Assembly (NCBI GenBank): GCA_041690255.1
Contig: JAWLHU010000003.1
Span: 1-64,000 of the forward strand
Direction of reading: 5' to 3'
Source of the DNA: JAWLHU01 sp041690255
GTDB taxonomy: Bacteria > Bacillota > Sulfobacillia > Symbiobacteriales > Symbiobacteriaceae
Length of the DNA stretch: 64,000 bases
The notes beneath the pieces were generated by a model. The model did no database searches, had not been told where the DNA came from, and saw only the letters and a program-made list of their open reading frames with translations. Positions 58,657 to 64,000 of the stretch are shown here, one piece after another; the first letter of the stretch is position 1, and each line of letters starts with the position of its first letter. The position numbers were made by a program, and so were the translations under genes.

Positions 58657-59200
58657 CCTCTGCCTCTCCCTTCAGCATCTCCTTCAGCTTCGCCCGCGCC
58701 CGGTAGAGCCGGCTCCGGACCGTGCCCTCGCTCAAGCCCAGTACCCTGGCCACCTCGGGCGTCTCCATCTCCTCGTAGTAGTAGAGGAGCACCACTTCAC
58801 GGAACTCCAGGCGGAGGGCCATGATCGCGTCGAGCAGGGCGCCTTTCTCCACCTCGGCTAAGATCACATCTTCCACCGGCGGATGGGGCGGCAGGAGAAC
58901 ACCCAGGATCTCCTCCCCCACCAGCAGGACCCGGCGGACCGCCCCGGAGCGGAACCGGTCACGGCAGAGGTTGACGGTGATTCGGTAGATCCAGGTCTTC
59001 GGGCTGGCCTGCCCTCGGAACCGCCCCAGGTTCACGTAGACCCGCGTGAAGACCTCCTGAAAAAGATCCTCCGCCGCCCCGCGATCCTGCGTGTAGAAGT
59101 AGGCCAACTGCAACACCCCGTCCCCGTAGGCCTCGATCAACCCCTCCAGGCTCAACCCCTCCCCGCTCAGCGCCGGGGCGCCGTCCATGGCGGTCTCCAT
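58643..59200 (-). CDS. ECF-type RNA polymerase sigma factor
   Basis: 185 aa from the ATG at 59200; a second ATG is at 59188. Sigma2 is recognised by DGVLQLAYFYTQDRGAAEDLFQEVFTRVYVNL and the -10 contact TWIYRITVNLCRDRFR. Sigma4 is recognised by LEFREVVLLYYYEEMETPEVARVLGLSEGTVRSRLYRARAKLKEML with its helix-turn-helix. Regions 1, 3 and the anti-sigma finger are missing, as in all ECF factors. It likely directs an envelope-stress regulon and is held in check by the coupled DUF4349 protein. Confidence 0.93.
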   Translation of the reverse strand: METAMDGAPALSGEGLSLEGLIEAYGDGVLQLAYFYTQDRGAAEDLFQEVFTRVYVNLGRFRGQASPKTWIYRITVNLCRDRFRSGAVRRVLLVGEEILGVLLPPHPPVEDVILAEVEKGALLDAIMALRLEFREVVLLYYYEEMETPEVARVLGLSEGTVRSRLYRARAKLKEMLKGEAEDEQE

Positions 59201-59279
59201 TCCCTTCCCCCTTCCCCGTACGGCCTCTCTGCGTCCATAGACGAGGCCCGATGCCGATCCGCTCCCGAAGCGCACAAAA

Positions 59280-59303
59280 AAGAACGACCCGAAGGCCGTT
59301 CTT
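59280..59303 (-). terminator. Intrinsic terminator of the ferredoxin gene
   Basis: AAGAACGGCC / GGGTCGTTCTT hairpin (one mismatch region) followed by TTTTTTG on the minus strand, 21 bases beyond the ferredoxin stop. Confidence 0.85.
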
Positions 59304-59324
59304 CTCGTTTCGCTGATGTAGCGA

Positions 59325-59612
59325 TTAGCCGGGCTTCACCCAGGAATCGGTGTTCTTCAGCTCAGCGCCGGGATGGATCTTCTGGAACTTGGCGACCAGG
59401 CTGTCAACCGTGTCGGGGTTATCCTCGTCGGGGATAATGGACTCAACCGGGCAGACCGAGATGCACTGGGACTCGCCATAGAAGCCATAGCACTCGGTGC
59501 ACTTGTCCGGATCGATGACATAAATGGTGTCACCAGGGGTGATAGCCTCGTTGGGGCACTCGGGCTCGCAGGCGCCGCAGGAGATGCAGGTGTCGATGAT
59601 CTTAACGGCCAC
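59325..59612 (-). CDS. YfhL-like 2[4Fe-4S] ferredoxin
   Basis: 95 aa. Cluster motifs are CISCGACEPECP (residues 9-20) and CTECYGFYGESQCISVCP (about 38-55). The second has a long insertion between its second and third cysteines, typical of Alvin/YfhL-type ferredoxins, which have low and unequal redox potentials. The C-terminal 40 residues form a helical extension. It is monocistronic with its own promoter and terminator. It may supply the neighbouring aldehyde oxidoreductase, which uses ferredoxin, but they are separate transcripts. Confidence 0.93.
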   Translation of the reverse strand: MAVKIIDTCISCGACEPECPNEAITPGDTIYVIDPDKCTECYGFYGESQCISVCPVESIIPDEDNPDTVDSLVAKFQKIHPGAELKNTDSWVKPG

Positions 59613-59727
59613 GGACGTTTTCCTCCTTTAAGGCGGGTTCATGATGGAGTCAGCGTTTCCGCCGACAATGATCACATCAGACAGGCAGTCCACTTTACGG
59701 TATCCAAAAGGACCAGTAGACACTACT

Positions 59728-59757
59728 AGGATACCCTCGCAATCGCACACACGTCAA
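59728..59757 (-). promoter_or_regulatory. Promoter of the ferredoxin gene
   Basis: On the minus strand TTGACG (59752-59757) and TATCCT (59728-59733) are 18 bp apart. The leader to the ATG would be about 110 bases, with no recognised riboswitch. Confidence 0.65.
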
Positions 59758-59872
59758 GGGTTCGGTGTTTCTTTTCCTGGATGAGATTGGATATCATTGA
59801 TACCAATTCTCAACCGCACTACAGTTTATTGAACCCCTTTAGCATATGCCAGAGTCCGCTCTCGCTATGCAT

Positions 59873-60094
59873 CTATCCGCCCTCGGATTGGCGCAGCACC
59901 GCCACCTCGTCCCCCTCCCGCAGGCGGGTCTCTGGCGCTACATACCGCCCGTTCACCAGCACCGCCAGCTCCGGTTCGGCAAGACTAAGGTAGTCCGAAA
60001 GTGCCCCTGCCGTCAGACCTTCGGGCAGTCTCACCTCGCCGGTCCAGCGGCGCTCTCCCCGGTAGGGCAGGTAGACCTCCAGGTGGATGATCAC
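59873..60094 (-). CDS. MoaD/ThiS-like ubiquitin-fold sulfur carrier
   Basis: 73 aa from the GTG at 60094, which overlaps the oxidoreductase stop by 4 bp (GTGA); an in-frame ATG four codons earlier is possible. It has the beta-grasp pattern (HLEVYLPYRG ... LSLAEPELAVLVNGRYVAP ... LREGDEVAVLRQSEGG). The C-terminal Gly-Gly is the activation site of MoaD and ThiS proteins. Tight coupling to the oxidoreductase points to sulfur delivery for its molybdopterin cofactor. No MoaE partner is nearby. Confidence 0.85.
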   Translation of the reverse strand: MIIHLEVYLPYRGERRWTGEVRLPEGLTAGALSDYLSLAEPELAVLVNGRYVAPETRLREGDEVAVLRQSEGG

Positions 60095-61800
60095 GCCTCG
60101 GCCCATATCCGGTCCAGTTCCTCATCCGGCACATCGAAGAGGGCGTTGTGCGGCGGCAGGGGCGTCTCCCGCATCCACTCCGGCAGCCGGTCCGTCTCCG
60201 GCCCCAGACCGGCCCGACGGTTGAAGCCGATCTCCGTCCGAATCGTCTCGATCGCCAGCCGCCTCATGAAGGCCTCATCTGCCGTGACCCCGAAGCGGGC
60301 CCGGAAGAGCTCCGCGATATCCGCCGCCGTCGTGCCGTAGACCGCCCGCACGAAGTTGCAGAAGCCCAGGCAGTCCAGAAGGGTGGCGGTGATCTGAATC
60401 TCCCGGCTGATGGCGACCTTACCGACCGGATCCAGGTGGTCCACCTTGGCGCCGATCGTGTTGCCGGCGGTGTGATCCGCCCCCATCGGGCTGGTGGCGT
60501 AGGTGACGCCGTTGCCCTTGATCGCGCGGGGATCGTAGGCGGCCATGACCTGACCCTTCACAGAGGCGACCTCCCGGACGCCCAGCACCCGGCCAACGGT
60601 GGCGGCACCCGCTCCGATCAGCTTACCCAGCACACCACCCTCTCGCATCTCGCGGAAGAGGTCCATGACAGCATCCACATCGCCGAACTTCAGCACGCCG
60701 GCCTGCATGGCGACCCCGATCGCCCCGCCCGTCTCGATCGTGTCAATCCCGAGGTCGTTGCAGGCCCGGGCAAACTGGGCGATCGCATCGAACTCGTAGA
60801 TCTCGAGGTTGGCGCCCAGGAGCGTATTGGTCTCAAACTCCATCGAACTGGCGACCTCTTTGCCCGCCGGATCGGCCCAAACATTCGAGCACTGGATCGT
60901 GCAGCCGGTCATGCAGGAGTGGGAGGGGAGACCGCCCCGCTCCTTGATCACCTCGGCCATGTGCAGGCCGGTGATCGCTTCGGTCGCCGGATCCTGGCCG
61001 CGCCCGAAGTTCCGGATCGGCAGGCCGCCCAACTTGTTGACCAACTCCAGCGTCCCGGCCGTGCCAATCTCCCGGTACCGCGCAACCGCCGGGCTGGTGC
61101 GGATCTCCTGCAGGTAGGGCTTGCTGTGCTCCCGCCAGAGCGGCAGGTCGCTCATCTCCGGCGAGACGTTCGGGCCGGGGTCCAGCACCACGACCGCCTT
61201 CAGCCCCTTGGAGCCCATGACAGCGCCCATACCCCCGCGGGCGCAGATCCGGCTGGGCCGCCCCTCGGGGTCGGTGTTGCTGATCCCCGCGACGTTCATG
61301 CGCTGCTCGCCGGCCTGGCCAATCACAGCCAGGGCTGCCTTCTTGCCATAGCGCTCGAAGAGGCGGGCAGCCGTCTCATAGGTACCCAGTCCAATCAGCT
61401 CGCCCGCCGGTTCGAGCCGGCACTCGGCCTTGCCGATCACGGCGATATACCAGGCCCCCGGCGCTGGCTGCCCCTCTATGATCACCGCCCGCAGCCCCTG
61501 CTGGGCCAGTCGCCAACCCGTGTTGCCGCCGGCGTTCGACTCCTTGATCCCACCGGTCAGCGGCGACTTCGCCCCTGCCGAGATCCGGCTCGATGAGGAG
61601 AGGACGGTGCCCGAGAGCAGGCCGGGCGCCAGCACCAGCTTGTTGTGCGGCCCGAGCGGATCACAGGTGGGCTCCACCTCCTCCGCTACAATGCGGGAGG
61701 TGAGCGCCCGGCCGCCGAGCAAGCGGTATGCATCCGGCAACGCCTCGAAACGAGCGGTGAGGCTGTTCATATCAATGCGCAGCATCTGTTCCATGATCAT
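60091..61800 (-). CDS. Tungsten-containing aldehyde:ferredoxin oxidoreductase
   Basis: 569 aa from the ATG at 61800; an ATG two codons later is equally possible around the AAGGGGG site. It oxidises aldehydes to acids using ferredoxin and a W-bis-pterin. N-terminal conserved blocks include GGRALTSRIVAEEVEPTCDPLGPHNKLVLAPG and RICARGGMGAVMGSKGLKAVVV. The [4Fe-4S] ligands are in SHSCMTGCTIQCSNVW plus the late Cys of LDCLGFCNF. It pairs with the downstream sulfur-carrier gene. The aldehyde is not known; detoxification or amino-acid fermentation are likely roles. Confidence 0.92.
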   Translation of the reverse strand: MIMEQMLRIDMNSLTARFEALPDAYRLLGGRALTSRIVAEEVEPTCDPLGPHNKLVLAPGLLSGTVLSSSSRISAGAKSPLTGGIKESNAGGNTGWRLAQQGLRAVIIEGQPAPGAWYIAVIGKAECRLEPAGELIGLGTYETAARLFERYGKKAALAVIGQAGEQRMNVAGISNTDPEGRPSRICARGGMGAVMGSKGLKAVVVLDPGPNVSPEMSDLPLWREHSKPYLQEIRTSPAVARYREIGTAGTLELVNKLGGLPIRNFGRGQDPATEAITGLHMAEVIKERGGLPSHSCMTGCTIQCSNVWADPAGKEVASSMEFETNTLLGANLEIYEFDAIAQFARACNDLGIDTIETGGAIGVAMQAGVLKFGDVDAVMDLFREMREGGVLGKLIGAGAATVGRVLGVREVASVKGQVMAAYDPRAIKGNGVTYATSPMGADHTAGNTIGAKVDHLDPVGKVAISREIQITATLLDCLGFCNFVRAVYGTTAADIAELFRARFGVTADEAFMRRLAIETIRTEIGFNRRAGLGPETDRLPEWMRETPLPPHNALFDVPDEELDRIWAEA

Positions 61801-61887
61801 CGGTCCCCCTTTCGGTCTTGATGATTCTCCGCACCGCAGGTCCGGTCCTGCGCAAGTTGGCGCATGGCACCACATGGGCACCGGGTA

Positions 61888-61896
61888 TGGTAGAAT
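61888..61896 (+). promoter_or_regulatory. Extended -10 promoter element
   Basis: TGGTAGAAT is an extended -10 (TGnTAGAAT) 34 bases before the PNPOx-like gene start. No good -35 is present at 17 bp, which is usual for extended -10 promoters. Confidence 0.5.
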
Positions 61897-61929
61897 GGAA
61901 GCAGTACATAGTCGGAGGGGGAGCTTTCC

Positions 61930-62391
61930 GTGGCGAATACGAACGAGGCACCGAAGCAGCTTTCCAGTGAACTCATCGAGTTTCTGCAGGGGCCGCAACT
62001 GGTCCTGGTCACCACCCTGGACAGCGAGACGAAGTGGCCGACCAACAACCTGATCACGTGGGTCTATGCCAAGGACAATGAGACGTTGCGCCTTTCCGCC
62101 GACGCCAAGGGCCGGGTTATGGGGAACATCCGGGCCGATGAGCGGGTCCTGCTGAGCGTCATGGCCCACGGTGCCTGCCATACGATTGAGGGTACCGCCC
62201 GGGTGATCGCCGACGAGGTGAAGGATGTAAACCTGAAGCTGGCGATTGCCGAGGTGAAGGTGCAGGCGGTCCGGGACGTCACCTTCTGGGGCGGCAAGAT
62301 CACCACCCATCCCGAGTACGATGTGACCTACGACAAGGCGCTGAAGGAGAAGCTGGACACAGGCGTCTTCACGGCCATGCGCTCCATCTAA
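61930..62391 (+). CDS. PNPOx-like flavin/split-barrel protein
   Basis: 153 aa; GTG start with GGAGGGGG 7 bases upstream. The split-barrel fold of the pyridoxamine-phosphate-oxidase superfamily is shown by LIEFLQGPQLVLVTTLDSETKWPTNNLITWVYAKDNETLRLSADAKGRVMGNI. RADERVLLSVMAHGACHTIEGTARVIADEV follows. It may bind FMN or F420-like cofactor. Many relatives are general-stress or antibiotic-modifying proteins, and no specific substrate can be given. It is monocistronic and shares a terminator region with the WD40 gene. Confidence 0.82.
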   Translation: MANTNEAPKQLSSELIEFLQGPQLVLVTTLDSETKWPTNNLITWVYAKDNETLRLSADAKGRVMGNIRADERVLLSVMAHGACHTIEGTARVIADEVKDVNLKLAIAEVKVQAVRDVTFWGGKITTHPEYDVTYDKALKEKLDTGVFTAMRSI

Positions 62392-62403
62392 AGGATCGAG
62401 ACG

Positions 62404-62437
62404 GAGCCTGCACTCCCGCTGGGGGGATGCAGGCTTC
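62404..62437. terminator. Terminator between convergent genes
   Basis: GAGCCTGCA / TGCAGGCTTC stem with a 15-base loop containing an inner CCCGCTGGGGGG pairing. Short T runs on the plus strand; the minus-strand WD40 gene stops 4 bases away. Confidence 0.7.
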
Positions 62438-62441
62438 AGTA

Positions 62442-63296
62442 TTATCGGAAGACCGCCTCCGCCGGGAATGCACTGACCCCGGGCTGATCCCGGAAGGCGA
62501 TGTAGACCGTATCGCCGTCAACGCGCGGCTGTGCTCCTTCGGCCAGGGTCATCTCCATCTCCTTGACGAGCTGCCCGGTCACCATCTCCCAGATTCGCAC
62601 CCGGTGCTCCGCCATGCTGGATGTGAGCAGGCGACCGCCCCAGCTCGCCAGTCCGTTGATCGCCCGCCGGTGGGCGTTCCGGATTCGGTGCACCTGCTCC
62701 CCCGACCCCCGCTCCCAGATGATCACGGAAAGATCGGTCGCCCCGGACACCAGGTAGGGCCCGCTCACGTGGATCCGCTGGACGTTCCCGCGGTGCCCAT
62801 CCAGCCGCGCAACCGGCGTGAGACTTGCCTTCGACCAGACCCGGATTGACTTGTCGACCGACCCGGTGTAGAGGTAGTCTTCGGACTGATCCATTCCCCA
62901 GACGGTCCCCTCGTGCTCACGTAGGTACTGGACCTGGGTGTAGTCCCGCTTGTCAATCGCCACCACGGTACCGTTGCGGATAGGGAAATAGATGAAGCGA
63001 TCATCGTTAATGGGATGGCCAAGGTCGGAACTGGTGTCGCTCCCGAACTGTGCCTCGTGGACCGGCTCATACGTCCGCTTGTCGACGACCGTGAAGTGGT
63101 AGAGGCTCGTGCAGTAGATGCAGTCCTCGTCCACCGTGATCCGCAGCCCTCGCCCGAGGCCCTCCCAGGTGTGGAGGTGCTCCATGGAGCTCTTCTCCCA
63201 GACCAGAACCTTACCGTCGCTACAGCCGTAGACATGCCGCTCGTCCAGATCCATGCTGCTGACCATACCACCGAAGCGCTTCGCCTGCTGTGCCAC
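62442..63296 (-). CDS. WD40-repeat beta-propeller protein
   Basis: 284 aa; GTG start with AAGGGGG 8 bases upstream. There are about six propeller blades with WD-type ends: YGCSDGKVLVWEKSS, YTGSVDKSIRVWSKASL, VSGATDLSVIIWERGSG and TSSMAEHRVRIWEMVTG. GH-like dipeptides (LDGHRGNVQRIHV, RNAHRRAINGLASW) open the blades. It has no signal peptide, enzymatic domain or fused kinase, so it is a cytoplasmic binding platform of unknown partner. The next gene, divergent, encodes a membrane sensor. Confidence 0.85.
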   Translation of the reverse strand: MAQQAKRFGGMVSSMDLDERHVYGCSDGKVLVWEKSSMEHLHTWEGLGRGLRITVDEDCIYCTSLYHFTVVDKRTYEPVHEAQFGSDTSSDLGHPINDDRFIYFPIRNGTVVAIDKRDYTQVQYLREHEGTVWGMDQSEDYLYTGSVDKSIRVWSKASLTPVARLDGHRGNVQRIHVSGPYLVSGATDLSVIIWERGSGEQVHRIRNAHRRAINGLASWGGRLLTSSMAEHRVRIWEMVTGQLVKEMEMTLAEGAQPRVDGDTVYIAFRDQPGVSAFPAEAVFR

Positions 63297-63412
63297 TGCG
63301 AGGGCCCCCTTGCTGCGTCTCTCTCCACGATACGCTCTTTCCCGAAACCAGACAACTATGTAGAGGAGGATTCACCTGCCCCGCAGAATGGCTGACTCAG
63401 GAGGCGACGCCG

Positions 63413-64000
63413 ATGCCGATGCCGATGAACTTCCTTTCGCTGTCCCGAGTGGTCTTCTACCTCCTTCTTCATGTCTTCTATGTGATCGAGGCGCCTACGC
63501 CAGCGCTGACCGCCCTCTACGTCGTGAGTGCCGCCTTCCTTGTTGTCACATCCGCTATGGTCGTCCAATGGATCCCCGTCGGTCCGAAATGGAACGGGTG
63601 GCTCTTTCTAGCTGAACTCGTCTGGTGTCTCGCCCTGAACCTGATCGCCGGCACGTACGACCCCGGCGGACCGATGCTGTCGATCTATGCGGTGGTCTTC
63701 GTCAGCCTCTTCCTGATCCTGGAGCCCCGGTGGTGGCGGCTCGGGATCCTGGTCACCGTGGCGGTCTGGCTCTTCTCCTTCGTCCCCGAGGGGCGCGGTT
63801 CCAGCACGCTCGACATGTTCATGGCCATCGGGATCTACGGTGCGTTTAACCTCTTCTCCGGGGCGGTCGGTGCCCTGGTACGAAGCCTGCGCGATGAGAG
63901 AAACCGGTCGGTGGAACTCCTTGAGGAAGTGGAGGCCTCCCAAGCCGCGCTGGAGCGAGTCCATAAGCAATTGCAGGAGTCCGCTGCACAGCAGCAGGAG
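63413..64000 (+). CDS. Membrane sensor protein, N-terminal part (runs off the window)
   Basis: 196 codons are visible and the frame is still open at the window end. The ATG at 63413 is 8 bases after AGGAGG (399-404 of this kilobase) and is followed by two more in-frame ATGs. Five to six membrane helices fill residues 6-150 (VVFYLLLHVFYVIEA, LTALYVVSAAFLVVTSAMVVQWI, WLFLAELVWCLALNLI, LSIYAVVFVSLFLIL, WWRLGILVTVAVWLF, FMAIGIYGAFNLFSGAVGALV). An amphipathic coiled coil then starts (DERNRSVELLEEVEASQAALERVHKQLQE). This layout is typical of a NarL-group sensor histidine kinase, with the catalytic part expected outside the window. Confidence 0.72.
   Translation, partial: MPMPMNFLSLSRVVFYLLLHVFYVIEAPTPALTALYVVSAAFLVVTSAMVVQWIPVGPKWNGWLFLAELVWCLALNLIAGTYDPGGPMLSIYAVVFVSLFLILEPRWWRLGILVTVAVWLFSFVPEGRGSSTLDMFMAIGIYGAFNLFSGAVGALVRSLRDERNRSVELLEEVEASQAALERVHKQLQESAAQQQE

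Overview
The window is gene-dense, high-GC DNA of Bacillota character. Starts carry strong AAGGAGG-type ribosome sites with many GTG/TTG starts. Lipoprotein signals, a type-I preQ1 riboswitch, a yybP-ykoY riboswitch and a DctB/DctS/DctR-like sensory triad all fit a high-GC Firmicute; a Symbiobacterium-like organism is my inference, not something the sequence proves. I see no rRNA, tRNA, CRISPR array, intact insertion sequence or prophage.

Layout. 0-5.3 kb: a charged hypothetical with a 12-bp coding repeat, a small hypothetical, an Asp-box lipoprotein, a tandem GNAT acetyltransferase and a membrane protein with a degenerate J-domain. 5.5-10.5 kb: a five-gene minus-strand operon (queD, queE, luxE-like, luxC-like, class III aminotransferase) behind a preQ1 riboswitch and terminator. 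10.6-18 kb: a nucleotidyltransferase, envelope proteins, a methyltransferase, a Cys-cluster protein, a beta-hydroxyacid dehydrogenase, an MCP remnant and a TPR protein. 18-21.4 kb: trkA-trkH potassium uptake and a DinB-like protein. 21.4-31.7 kb: a C4-dicarboxylate region with a DASS permease, diverging from sdhA-sdhB-CCG subunit, two-subunit fumarase, a CitA/DctS-type kinase, its regulator and a DctP-like binding protein. 31.7-38.3 kb: DinB, acyl-CoA dehydrogenase and a MoxR/DUF58/DUF4129 operon with a YesL-like protein. 38.3-48.4 kb: a glycoside-use region with a GH1 beta-glucosidase divergent from a LacI regulator, an ABC sugar importer, a GH35-like and a GH2 enzyme. 48.4-55 kb: a SulP transporter, a LOG-like protein and a FbpABC-type ABC importer. 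55-64 kb: a 20-bp tandem repeat array, a second charged hypothetical, TerC under a Mn2+-type riboswitch, an ECF sigma factor with a DUF4349 partner, ferredoxin, a tungsten-type aldehyde oxidoreductase with a ubiquitin-like sulfur carrier, a PNPOx-like protein, a WD40 protein and the start of a membrane sensor that runs off the window.

The most interesting signal is the preQ1-riboswitch operon. QueD and QueE make 7-carboxy-7-deazaguanine, a carboxylic acid. Normally QueC and QueF convert it through a nitrile to the aminomethyl base preQ1. Here the next three genes encode a carboxylate-activating acyl-protein synthetase (LuxE type), an acyl reductase that makes aldehydes (LuxC type) and a PLP aminotransferase. 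Together they could turn the carboxylate into an aldehyde and then into the aminomethyl group, giving a QueC/QueF-independent route to preQ1. This is a hypothesis from gene order, motifs and the riboswitch.
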